Assembly: GCA_002423075.1 (NCBI GenBank)
Contig: DIUS01000021.1
Location: 1 to 40,949, forward strand
Direction: 5' to 3'
Source: Microbacteriaceae bacterium UBA6152
GTDB lineage: Bacteria > Actinomycetota > Actinomycetes > Actinomycetales > Microbacteriaceae
DNA length: 40,949 nucleotides
Of this stretch, positions 1 through 8,162 are shown piece by piece. A program made the translations under genes and the position numbers. The notes beneath the pieces were generated by a model. The model had not been told where the DNA came from, made no database searches, and worked only from the letters and a program-made list of their open reading frames with translations. Numbering within the stretch: the first letter of the stretch is position 1; every line of letters starts with the position of its first letter.

Positions 1-2369
1 TCGTCTCCGTTGCGCGCGCGCCCGAAGGCCACCTCGACGAGCACGTCGTCGGCCGAGAGCCCCGCAAGCTGCACGTGAGCGCGCACGGTCAGCTGATCGC
101 CCACCTGCGGCGACTGCACCCCGCCCGACTCGACGTGGGTGACGGCCAGGTGCGGCCACTCATGCACGACGCGTGCCTTCCACGCCGCGAGTTCACGAGC
201 CGGTCGGTAGTCGTCGGCCGTGATCGCTCGCTCGGCGTGCGCCGCCGGCATGTAGAGCCGCTCGACGTACTCGCGCACCATGCGGTCGGCCGACAGCTCG
301 GGTGACAGGGTCGCGAGAGTGTGACGGATGCTCTGCAGCCAGCGCTTCGGCAGACCCCCCGCGTCGCGGTCGTAGAAGCGCGGCGCGATTTGGTGCTCGA
401 TGAGGTCATACATGGCCTCAGCCTCGAGCTTGTCGCGCTCGGCGCCATCGCCCGCGGCGTCGGCCGTCGGAATCGCCCAACCATTCTCGGCGTCGTAGTA
501 CTCGTTCCACCAGCCGTCGAGAATCGACAGGTTGAGAGAGCCGTTGAGGGCCGCCTTCATGCCGGATGTTCCGCACGCCTCGAGCGGGCGCAACGGGTTG
601 TTCAGCCAGATGTCGGTGCCCGGGTAGAGCACACGGGCCATGCCGATGTCGTAGTTGGGCAAGAAGACGATGCGACGACGCACCGCGGGGTCGGCCGCGA
701 ACTGCACAAGCTTCTGGATGAGCGCCTTGCCGCTGTCGTCGGCCGGGTGCGACTTGCCGGCGATCACGAGCTGCACGGGGCGCTCGGGGTCGGTGAGCAA
801 CGCTCGCAGGCGGTCTTGATCGTGCAGCATGAGCGTCAGGCGCTTGTACGTGGGCACGCGGCGCGCAAAGCCGATCGTCAGCACGTCGGGGTCGAGCAGC
901 TCGGTCATCCAGCTCGGAGCCGCGACGCCGGGGTTCTGCTCGGCCCACGCGGCGATCGTGCGCGCCCGTGCATTGTGCACGAGCTGCTCGCGCATGTCGC
1001 GGCGCACCGACCAGAGGTCGGCGTCGGTGACCGCGTCAGAGTTCCAATCGCACGACGAGGTCTCGTACGTGCCGAGCTTCTCTTTCGCGAGCGAAACCAT
1101 GAGGGGGTCGGTCCACGTGGGCGCGTGCACGCCGTTCGTCACCGAGGTGATCGGCACGTCGTCCTGGTCGAAACCCTCCCAGAGGGCACCGAACATGCCG
1201 CGCGAGACGTCGCCGTGCAGTTGCGAGACGCCGTTGGCGCGCTGCGCGAGCCGCAGTCCCATGACGGCCATGTTGAAGACTGACGGGTCACCGCCCACAT
1301 AGTCTTCGGTGCCGAGTGCGAGCACGTCGGGTGCGCTCACCCCGGGCAGCAGCGAGGTTGAGAAGTAGCGCTCGATGAGCTCGCCGTCGAAACGGTCGAT
1401 GCCCGCGGGCACGGGAGTGTGGGTGGTGAAGAGAGTGCCGGCGCGCACGACCTGCAGTGCCTCGTCGAACGTGAGGCCGTCAGAGATCAGGTCGCTGATG
1501 CGCTCGAGGCCCAAGAAACCCGCGTGTCCCTCGTTGGTGTGGAAGACCTCGGGTGCCACAGTCTGTGAGAGCTCGACATAGCGCTTGATGGCGCGCACGC
1601 CGCCGATGCCGAGCAACAGCTCCTGCAGCAGCCGGTGCTCTCCGCCGCCGCCGTAGAGGCGGTCGGTGACGCCGCGCAACTCGTCGGTGTTGTCGTGAAT
1701 GTCGGTGTCGAGCAGCAGCAGCACGACGCGGCCGACGGTCATCTGCCAGACCCGGGCGTGCAGTGCATTGCCGCCGGGAAGCGTCAGCGAGACGCGCGCC
1801 GCGCTGCCGTCGTGCTCGCGCAGCATGTGCATCGGCAGGCCGTCGGGATCGAGAACGGGATACGTTTCTTTCTGCCAACCATCGCGGTCGATCGCCTGAC
1901 GGAAGTAACCAGCCTTGTAGAAGAGGCCGACGCCAATGAGTGGCACACCGAGATCACTCGCGCTCTTGAGGTGGTCGCCCGCCAGAATGCCGAGACCACC
2001 GGAATACTGGGGAATCGCCGAGGCGATGCCGAACTCGGGCGAAAAGTAGGCAATGCGCGCGGGCGCATCGCTGAGTTGCTGGTACCAGCGCGGCTGCTCG
2101 AGGTAGGCCGTGAGGTCGGCGCGCAAAGCTTCAGCGTCGGCGATGAACTGCGCGTCGTGCGCGAGCTCGTCGAGTCGGGCCGGGTCGACGCTGCCGAGCA
2201 GTGCGATCGGGTCGTGGTCGAGTTCGTCCCATCGTTCGGGGTCAATGCGGGCGAACAGTTGTTTGGTCGGCTCGTGCCACGACCAGCGCAGGTTCGCGGC
2301 GAGCGCCGTCACGGCGTTCAACGATTCGGGCAGCACGGTTCGCACAGTGAAGCGGCGGATCGCCTTCAC
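1..2369 (-). CDS. glgP: Alpha-glucan (glycogen/maltodextrin) phosphorylase, C-terminus cut by window edge
   Basis: Releases glucose-1-phosphate from alpha-1,4-glucan ends in the cytoplasm (family knowledge). The open frame runs 789 codons from the start to the window edge; actinobacterial GlgP enzymes of this type are about 850 residues, so roughly the last 60 are missing. Visible are the N-terminal DUF3417-like part, the phrase YFSPEFGIASAIPQYSGGLG, and the PLP-lysine motif ACGTSGMKAALNG with Lys605 at 555-557. I chose GTG at 2369 because GAGGAG (2378-2383 region on the minus strand) lies 8 nt before it; the in-frame ATG at 2375 and GTG at 2378 sit too close to that ribosome site. It is divergent from glgE, so degradation and synthesis genes share one control region. 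Identity is sure, the exact start fairly sure. Confidence 0.95.
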   Translation of the reverse strand, partial: MKAIRRFTVRTVLPESLNAVTALAANLRWSWHEPTKQLFARIDPERWDELDHDPIALLGSVDPARLDELAHDAQFIADAEALRADLTAYLEQPRWYQQLSDAPARIAYFSPEFGIASAIPQYSGGLGILAGDHLKSASDLGVPLIGVGLFYKAGYFRQAIDRDGWQKETYPVLDPDGLPMHMLREHDGSAARVSLTLPGGNALHARVWQMTVGRVVLLLLDTDIHDNTDELRGVTDRLYGGGGEHRLLQELLLGIGGVRAIKRYVELSQTVAPEVFHTNEGHAGFLGLERISDLISDGLTFDEALQVVRAGTLFTTHTPVPAGIDRFDGELIERYFSTSLLPGVSAPDVLALGTEDYVGGDPSVFNMAVMGLRLAQRANGVSQLHGDVSRGMFGALWEGFDQDDVPITSVTNGVHAPTWTDPLMVSLAKEKLGTYETSSCDWNSDAVTDADLWSVRRDMREQLVHNARARTIAAWAEQNPGVAAPSWMTELLDPDVLTIGFARRVPTYKRLTLMLHDQDRLRALLTDPERPVQLVIAGKSHPADDSGKALIQKLVQFAADPAVRRRIVFLPNYDIGMARVLYPGTDIWLNNPLRPLEACGTSGMKAALNGSLNLSILDGWWNEYYDAENGWAIPTADAAGDGAERDKLEAEAMYDLIEHQIAPRFYDRDAGGLPKRWLQSIRHTLATLSPELSADRMVREYVERLYMPAAHAERAITADDYRPARELAAWKARVVHEWPHLAVTHVESGGVQSPQVGDQLTVRAHVQLAGLSADDVLVEVAFGRARNGD

Positions 2370-2714
2370 AGTCATCACTCCTCGACGTGGGGCGGGTGGG
2401 GGCACCCCGACCACCCACTCTAGGCGGGTCGACCGCGAGTTCCGCAACCGGTTCCAGATTGGCGACGAGGGAGCGGCGTCTCGGCGACGAGCCAGCCCTG
2501 AAAGACCCACCGAGACGGGGACTGAACCGCGCCGCATCGGCGCAGCACCGGCACCCTGTCGTTATAACCCGAACAGGACCGGCCTCGCACGGGGGGCGAG
2601 ACGCGGTCCTGTTTCGCGGTGCCATTCGGGTTGGCTACCGTCGTACTGCGGTGAGTGCTGCACTGCGGGGCCGCCGAGTTCGGGTCTCTCGGCGGAACGT
2701 CGCGTGCGAGCCAC

Positions 2715-2732
2715 TGTATGCGCGCGCATACA
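2715..2732. promoter_or_regulatory. Perfect 18-bp palindrome, candidate operator
   Basis: TGTATGCGCGCGCATACA is a perfect palindrome with no spacer, centred on a CG step, as in LacI/GalR-family operators, which often control sugar and glucan genes. It lies about 165 bp upstream of glgE and 345 bp upstream of glgP. No such regulator gene is in the window, so the partner is unknown. Confidence 0.5.
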
Positions 2733-2782
2733 CGCGCGCCAGCTTCTGACGAAAGTTCGCGTACCCCGGGCGGGGTACATTT

Positions 2783-2802
2783 TGTCCTCCACAAGGAGGA
2801 CA
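2783..2802 (+). repeat. 20-bp hairpin carrying a Shine-Dalgarno-like arm
   Basis: TGTCCTCCACAAGGAGGACA has 8-bp perfect arms and a 4-nt loop. Its right arm contains GGAGG, a strong ribosome-binding sequence, 8 nt before a TTG at 2808. A 55-codon frame runs from that TTG to 2975 and overlaps the start of glgE. A translated leader with a sequestered ribosome site is possible; a simple operator is equally possible. Confidence 0.35.
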
Positions 2803-2895
2803 CCCTCTTGAGCCGATGCGAAGCAGAGTGCAGACGGCACCGTCGTCTCCCTCCGACCCTGCGCGCGCGACCCGCACGCGGCGTAGGGTCGTGGG

Positions 2896-4917
2896 GTGGC
2901 AACGACGCATCGATCCTCTTTCTCGCACCAGATCGGGCGCATCCCGATTCGACATCTGAGCCCGGTTCAGCCTGAAAACCGCTGGCCGAGCACCGCGTTC
3001 GTCGGGGAGGTTGTGCCGTTCGCCGCGACCGTCTTCCGTGAGGGGCACGACCTGCTCGGTGCCGAACTCGTGCTCGCGGCTCCCGACGGAACCGTCGGCC
3101 GCCACTCGATGAGCATCGGGGCCCCGGGCACCGATCGTTGGCATGCCGAAGTGCAGCTCGAGCAGCCCGGCGACTGGACCTGGCACGTCGAGGCGTTCAC
3201 TGACGACTGGGCCACGTGGTTGCACGCCGCCACCGTCAAGATCGCCGCAGGCGTCGACGTCGAGCTCATGCTCATCGCTGGCGCGCAGCTGCTCGAACGG
3301 GCGATCACCGACGCTGGCGCGACGCCCGCCGCAGCAGTGCTCACCGAAGCCCGGGAGGCGATGCGCACGATGACGCTGACCCCTAGCGCGCGGCTCGCCG
3401 TCGCGACCGATGCGCGCCTCGCCGCAGCACTGGCCGAGCACCGACCGCTCAGCCTGCGCACCGCGAGCGAACAGCTCGTGCTGCGCGTCGAGCGCACGCG
3501 CGCCGCCGTCGGCAGCTGGTACGAGTTCTTCCCTCGATCAGAAGGCGCCAAGAAGAAGCGCGACGGCTCGTGGCAGAGTGGCACCTTCGCGACCGCCGCG
3601 AAGCGGCTTCCCGCTGTCGCCGCGATGGGCTTCGACGTGCTCTACCTGCCGCCGATCCACCCGATCGGCCGCGTCAATCGCAAGGGTTCGAACAATACGC
3701 TGACACCCGGCCCCCACGACCCCGGCAGCCCGTGGGCGATCGGGTCGACCGAGGGCGGGCATGAGGCCGTGCATCCCGATCTGGGCACGGTCGACGATTT
3801 CGAGGCCTTTGTCACCGCCGCGGCGCAGAACGGACTCGAGATCGCGATCGACCTCGCCCTGCAGTGCGCTCCCGATCACCCCTGGGTCGCCGAGCATCCC
3901 GAGTGGTTCACGACGCTGCCCGACGGCTCGATCCAATACGCCGAGAACCCACCGAAGAAGTACCAGGATATCTACCCGCTGAACTTCGATAACGACTTCG
4001 AGGGCCTCAGCCGCGAAGTGCTGAAGCTCGTGCTGTTGTGGATCGATCGTGGGGTGCGCATCTTCCGGGTCGACAATCCGCACACCAAGCCGCTGCACTT
4101 CTGGGAGTGGCTGCTCGAGCACGTGCGTCGCGTTCACCCCGACATCGTCTTTCTCGCCGAGGCGTTCACCCGCCCCGCGATGATGCAGTCGCTCGGCGCC
4201 GTGGGCTTCCAGCAGTCGTACACCTACTTCACCTGGCGCAACACGAAGCGCGAGCTTGAGCAGTACCTGACCGAGCTCAGCCACGAGACAAGCGCGTTCT
4301 TGCGCCCCAACCTCTTCGTCAACACCCCCGACATCCTCACCGAGTATCTGCAGTTCGGCGGCGTGCCGGCGTACAAGATCCGCGCCGCCATCGCCGCCAC
4401 GGCGAGCCCCACCTGGGGCGTCTACAGCGGATACGAGCTCATCGAGAACATCGCCCGGCCCGACAGCGAAGAGAACATCGACAACGAGAAGTATGAGTAC
4501 AAGCCTCGCGACTGGGCGGCCGCCGCCAAGGCCGGCACGACGATCGCTCCGTACCTCACGACGCTCAACACCATTCGTTCGCGGCACCCCGCCCTCCGGC
4601 AGTTGCGCAACCTCACGGTGCACGCGAGCGACGACGAAGCGATCCTCGTCTACTCGAAAGTGCTGCCGGGGCGCTTCGTGCGCAGTGGTCGCACCGACGG
4701 CATCATCGTCGTCGCGAACGTCGACCCGCACTCGGCACGCGAGACGACCGTGCATCTCGATCTGGCGGCGCTCGGTCTCGAGCCGGGGTCGACGTTCGAC
4801 GTCAAAGATCTCATTACGGGCGAGCGGTACCGCTGGGGCTCCGACAACTACGTGCGGCTCGACGCCTTCGTCCAGCCCGTGCACATTCTGCGCATCGACT
4901 ACCCGAAGGGCATGTGA
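2896..4917 (+). CDS. glgE: GlgE, maltose-1-phosphate:alpha-1,4-glucan maltosyltransferase (GH13_3)
   Basis: Transfers maltosyl units from alpha-maltose-1-phosphate to the non-reducing end of a linear alpha-glucan. The 673-residue length is normal. The N-terminal part has the family phrase GRIPI and an all-beta DUF3416-like domain, followed by the GH13 barrel. Asp393 (in FRVDNPH), Glu422 (in FLAEAF) and Asp479 (in NTPDIL) match the nucleophile, acid/base and third acid of Streptomyces GlgE, shifted by one residue. The start is GTG at 2896, preceded by TAGGG 7 nt upstream. The stop overlaps the glgB start by one base, so the two are translationally coupled. The usual partners that make maltose-1-phosphate (treS, pep2, glgM) are not in the window. 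Confidence 0.95.
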   Translation: MATTHRSSFSHQIGRIPIRHLSPVQPENRWPSTAFVGEVVPFAATVFREGHDLLGAELVLAAPDGTVGRHSMSIGAPGTDRWHAEVQLEQPGDWTWHVEAFTDDWATWLHAATVKIAAGVDVELMLIAGAQLLERAITDAGATPAAAVLTEAREAMRTMTLTPSARLAVATDARLAAALAEHRPLSLRTASEQLVLRVERTRAAVGSWYEFFPRSEGAKKKRDGSWQSGTFATAAKRLPAVAAMGFDVLYLPPIHPIGRVNRKGSNNTLTPGPHDPGSPWAIGSTEGGHEAVHPDLGTVDDFEAFVTAAAQNGLEIAIDLALQCAPDHPWVAEHPEWFTTLPDGSIQYAENPPKKYQDIYPLNFDNDFEGLSREVLKLVLLWIDRGVRIFRVDNPHTKPLHFWEWLLEHVRRVHPDIVFLAEAFTRPAMMQSLGAVGFQQSYTYFTWRNTKRELEQYLTELSHETSAFLRPNLFVNTPDILTEYLQFGGVPAYKIRAAIAATASPTWGVYSGYELIENIARPDSEENIDNEKYEYKPRDWAAAAKAGTTIAPYLTTLNTIRSRHPALRQLRNLTVHASDDEAILVYSKVLPGRFVRSGRTDGIIVVANVDPHSARETTVHLDLAALGLEPGSTFDVKDLITGERYRWGSDNYVRLDAFVQPVHILRIDYPKGM

Positions 4918-7226
4918 TGGCCGAGAAGAAGAGCACGCCGAAGAAGAACGCGACCCCGACCGAAAGCGCGACCCCGAAGAAGAGCGCGACCGCGAAGAAG
5001 AACGCGACCCCGACCAAGAGCGCGAAGAAGAGCGCGCCCGCCCCGAAGGCGGCTGAGACGCCGTCAATCCCCGAGCTGCACCCCGACCACCGGCGGGCGC
5101 TCGTTGACGGCAGGCACCCCCGGCCGCACGACTCCCTCGGGCAGCACGTTGTCGACGGAGGCTGGCTCGTGCGGGTCGTGCGCCCCCTCGCAGCGAGCGT
5201 CACGATCGTGCGCGCTGATGGCAGCGAGCACCCGCTCGCGCACGACGCCGACGGCCTCTGGCACGGTCTACTGCCGGGCGGCCCCGCCGACGGCCAGGCC
5301 TACACGGTCAGCACGACCTACGACGGCGGCCCCGACTGGCACGCCGACGACCCCTACCGCTTTGTGCCGAGCGTCGGCGATGTCGACCTCTACTTGTGGG
5401 GCGAAGGCCGCCACGAGCAGCTCTGGCAGGTGCTCGGCGCCCATCACCGCCCGCACGAGGGCATCGACGGCACGAGCTTCAGCGTCTGGGCGCCGCACGC
5501 ACAAGCGGCCCGCGTTGTGGGCGATTTCAACAGCTGGAACGGCCTCGGCCACGCGATGCGCCGCCTGGACGACAACGGGGTGTGGGAACTGTTCGTGCCC
5601 GGGCTCGACGCCGGCTCGACGTACAAGTTCGAACTGCTCACCGCCGAGGGCACGTGGGTGACGCGTGCCGACCCGATGGCGCGGTACACCGAGACTCCCC
5701 CGGCCACCGCATCCGTCGTCGGCGACTCGCACTACGATTGGAACGACGGCGACTGGATGACCCGTCGTTCGGCGAGCAACCCGCACGACGCCGCCATGAG
5801 CGTCTACGAAATGCACCTCGGCTCGTGGCGGCCCGGTCTCGGGTACCGCGAAATCGCCGACCCGCTCATCGAGTACGTCACGCAGCTCGGCTTCACGCAC
5901 ATCGAGTTCATGCCGCTCGCCGAGCACCCGTACGGCCCCTCATGGGGCTACCAGGTGACGGGCTACTACGCACCGACGTCGCGATTTGGGCACCCGGATG
6001 ACCTCCGGTACCTCATCGACCGCCTCCACCAGTCCGGCATCGGCGTCATCATGGACTGGGTGCCCGCGCACTTTCCGAAAGACGAGTGGGCGCTCGGCCG
6101 GTTCGACGGTGCGGCTCTGTACGAGCATCCGGACCCGCGACGCGGTGAGCACCCCGACTGGGGTACCTACATCTTCGACCTCGGTCGCAGCCAGGTGCGC
6201 AACTTTCTCGTCGCGAACGCCCTCTACTGGCTCGAAGAGTTTCACATCGACGGCCTGCGAGTCGACGCGGTCGCGAGCATGCTCTACCTCGACTACTCCC
6301 GCTCAGAAGGCCAGTGGTTGCCCAACGAGCGAGGCGGCCGCGAGAATCTTGAGGCGATCAGCTTCTTGCAGGAGGTGACGGCGACCACCTACAAGCGCGT
6401 GCCCGGGATCGTGATGATCGCCGAAGAGTCGACCTCGTGGCCCGGTGTCACGAAGCCCACGAGCGAGGGCGGGCTCGGCTTCGGCATGAAGTGGAACATG
6501 GGGTGGATGCACGACACCCTTTCGTACATGGCGCGCAACCCGATGTGGCGCTCGCACCACCACGGCGAGATCACCTTCAGCTTCTTGTACGCCTTCAGCG
6601 AGAACTTCTTGCTGCCGATCAGCCACGACGAGGTCGTGCACGGCAAAGGCTCGCTGCTCGCAAAGATGCCCGGCGACCAGTGGCAGAAGCTCGCCAACGT
6701 GCGCGCCTATCTGGCATTCATGTGGGCGCACCCCGGCAAGCAGCTGCTGTTCATGGGCCAGGAGTTCGGCCAGCCGAGCGAGTGGAGCGAAGAGCGCGGC
6801 CTCGACTGGTGGATACTCGACCAGCCGGTGCACCAAGGGTTGCACCGGCTCGTCGGCCAGCTCAACCGGGTCTATCGCGACACCCCCGCGCTCTGGGAGC
6901 TCGATAATTCGCCGGCCGGGTTCGAATGGCTCGAAGGCGGGGATGCTGGCAACAACGTCATCGCCTTCGAACGCCGCGATGCTCACGGTGCACCGATCGT
7001 GGCCGTCGTCAATTTCAGCGGCAACCCGGTAGGGGCCTATCGCCTGCCGCTGCCGCACGAAGGCCGCTGGCGCGAGGTCATCAACACCGACGCCGGGGAG
7101 TTCGGAGGCTCGGGGGTCGGCAACTTCGGCAGCGTCGAGGCCACGGCAACGCCGTGGGGCGGACGCCCGGCCTCGGTCGAGCTCACCCTGCCGCCGCTCG
7201 CGGCGCTGTACCTGCAGCCGGAGTAG
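4917..7226 (+). CDS. glgB: 1,4-alpha-glucan branching enzyme with Lys-rich N-terminal tail
   Basis: Makes alpha-1,6 branches in the glucan built by GlgE. Of 769 residues, about 1-47 form a Lys/Ala/Thr/Pro-rich, presumably disordered tail made of KKNATPT/KKSAT-like repeats; the N-terminal beta domain follows, then a CBM48 region around residues 178-265 (FSVWAPHA...VVGDFNSWNG), then the GH13 barrel. Catalytic positions are Asp450 (LRVDAVASM), the Glu pair in MIAEEST and Asp571 (ISHDEVVHG). The ATG at 4917 overlaps the glgE TGA by one base; a GTG directly before it is the less likely start. The tail is absent from typical GlgB proteins. The gene ends 15 bp before a convergent gene, with no obvious terminator between them. 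Confidence 0.95.
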   Translation: MAEKKSTPKKNATPTESATPKKSATAKKNATPTKSAKKSAPAPKAAETPSIPELHPDHRRALVDGRHPRPHDSLGQHVVDGGWLVRVVRPLAASVTIVRADGSEHPLAHDADGLWHGLLPGGPADGQAYTVSTTYDGGPDWHADDPYRFVPSVGDVDLYLWGEGRHEQLWQVLGAHHRPHEGIDGTSFSVWAPHAQAARVVGDFNSWNGLGHAMRRLDDNGVWELFVPGLDAGSTYKFELLTAEGTWVTRADPMARYTETPPATASVVGDSHYDWNDGDWMTRRSASNPHDAAMSVYEMHLGSWRPGLGYREIADPLIEYVTQLGFTHIEFMPLAEHPYGPSWGYQVTGYYAPTSRFGHPDDLRYLIDRLHQSGIGVIMDWVPAHFPKDEWALGRFDGAALYEHPDPRRGEHPDWGTYIFDLGRSQVRNFLVANALYWLEEFHIDGLRVDAVASMLYLDYSRSEGQWLPNERGGRENLEAISFLQEVTATTYKRVPGIVMIAEESTSWPGVTKPTSEGGLGFGMKWNMGWMHDTLSYMARNPMWRSHHHGEITFSFLYAFSENFLLPISHDEVVHGKGSLLAKMPGDQWQKLANVRAYLAFMWAHPGKQLLFMGQEFGQPSEWSEERGLDWWILDQPVHQGLHRLVGQLNRVYRDTPALWELDNSPAGFEWLEGGDAGNNVIAFERRDAHGAPIVAVVNFSGNPVGAYRLPLPHEGRWREVINTDAGEFGGSGVGNFGSVEATATPWGGRPASVELTLPPLAALYLQPE
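4941..5015 (+). repeat. Direct repeat in the glgB 5' coding region
   Basis: A 21-bp unit (positions 4941-4961) recurs exactly at 4995-5015, 54 bp or 18 codons later, with degenerate copies between and after. It encodes the Lys-rich N-terminal tail of GlgB. The offset is a multiple of three, so slippage would change tail length without a frameshift. Confidence 0.7.
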
Positions 7227-7241
7227 GCCTTCGGCGGGTCG

Positions 7242-8162
7242 TCAGAACAGTAGCGCGGTGAGCGCGCGGCGCGCGGCGACCGTGCGCTCGTCGTCGGCGC
7301 CGACGATCTCGAAAAATTCGAGCAGGCGGGTGCGCACAAGCGCCTTGCCGTCAGCGTCGGCCGTCGGAAAGACGCGCAGCAAGCGCGCGAACGCGTCGTC
7401 GACGTGGCCCCCACTGAGGTCGAGGTCGGCGACGGCGAGCTGAGCATCCACATCATCGGGTGCCGCCGCACCCGCCGACCGCACCGCGGCCGCATCGAGG
7501 CCGTCGAGCCGCTGCAGCAGCGAGACCTGCGCGAGGCCGGCAATGGCGAGCTGGTCGCGCGGGTTCTGGGCGATCGCCGTGCGGTATGCAGCGGCCGCCT
7601 CGTCGAAGTCGCCGGCGCTGATCGCGTCGAAGGCCTGTTGGTGTAGCGGCGGCAGCGGGGGTTCTTCGGGCTCACCAGTCGGCTCGGCACCGTCGGTCGG
7701 CACTGTGCCGGTCACACCGTTCTGCGCGGCGATCTCGAGCACCTGGTCGAGAACCTGGCGCACCTCGGCGTCGCCGGGAATGCCGACGAAGAGCGGCAGG
7801 GGCCGACCTCCGACGAGCGCGACCGCGGCAGGAACCTGCTGAATCTGGAAAGCCTGCGCGAGCTGCGGGTTGCGGTTGCCGTCGACCGTCGCGAGCGCGA
7901 GGCGCCCGCCGTACGCCGCGATCACCGGAGCGAGCACCGGGGCGATGCCGTCAGCGTAGAACTCGACGATCACCGCAACCGTGCGCGAGAGCTCGACGAC
8001 CTCGCCGAACGATGCTTCATCGACATCACGGGCGATCGATGCCGGTGCGTCGGCGGCTGGACCGCCTCCCGACGGGGCAGCAGGAGCCTGTGCCGCACGC
8101 ACGAGCGACGACAGGTCGACGGCGCCGCGCAGCGAGGCGCTGATCATGCGGGGGTCGGTCAC
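7242..8162 (-). CDS. Thioredoxin-fold and TPR protein lacking the CxxC (CnoX/YbbN-like)
   Basis: 306 residues. After a low-complexity Ala/Pro/Gly stretch (about 25-42), residues 44-150 form a thioredoxin fold with VEFYADGIAPV in the place of the WCGPC active site and a cis-proline phrase QQVPA near 109-113. Residues 160-306 look like TPR helices. This layout is that of CnoX/YbbN, a holdase chaperone; with both cysteines gone a redox role is unlikely. The start is GTG at 8162 with GGAGG a few bases before it; it overlaps the stop of the upstream membrane-protein gene by 4 nt, so the two are co-translated. The chaperone role is by analogy only. Confidence 0.8.
   Translation of the reverse strand: MTDPRMISASLRGAVDLSSLVRAAQAPAAPSGGGPAADAPASIARDVDEASFGEVVELSRTVAVIVEFYADGIAPVLAPVIAAYGGRLALATVDGNRNPQLAQAFQIQQVPAAVALVGGRPLPLFVGIPGDAEVRQVLDQVLEIAAQNGVTGTVPTDGAEPTGEPEEPPLPPLHQQAFDAISAGDFDEAAAAYRTAIAQNPRDQLAIAGLAQVSLLQRLDGLDAAAVRSAGAAAPDDVDAQLAVADLDLSGGHVDDAFARLLRVFPTADADGKALVRTRLLEFFEIVGADDERTVAARRALTALLF

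Larger units (their letters stand above)
2376..2895. promoter_or_regulatory. glgP-glgE divergent control region rich in inverted repeats
   Basis: This 520-bp gap holds no gene that I can support. It contains at least five inverted repeats: 10-bp arms 2572-2581/2604-2613 enclosing 5-bp arms 2584-2588/2596-2600; 8-bp arms 2671-2678/2688-2695; an 18-bp perfect palindrome at 2715-2732; 7-bp arms 2761-2767/2772-2778; and 8-bp arms 2783-2790/2795-2802. A palindromic GTTATAAC at 2561-2568 could serve as a -10 in either direction, but no good -35 accompanies it. Arms with loops suggest folded RNA, while loop-free palindromes suggest protein operators. Which applies cannot be told from sequence alone. 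Confidence 0.6.

Noticed and set aside
321..2423. Plus-strand frames inside glgP
   Set aside because: The glgP frame encodes a complete phosphorylase with its PLP lysine; the plus-strand frames are its antisense.
2569..2613. Rho-independent terminator in the glgP-glgE gap
   Set aside because: The stem could terminate a transcript, but no gene ends here; both flanking genes point away. It is described as regulatory structure instead.
2808..2895. glgE start further upstream
   Set aside because: The upstream TTG is in another frame, and the GTG at 2896 yields the family N-terminus (GRIPI) at the right distance.
3538..5067. Minus-strand open frame of 509 codons
   Set aside because: Antisense to glgE and the glgB 5' end; the Arg/Ser repeats of its N-terminus simply mirror the Lys-rich tail codons of glgB.
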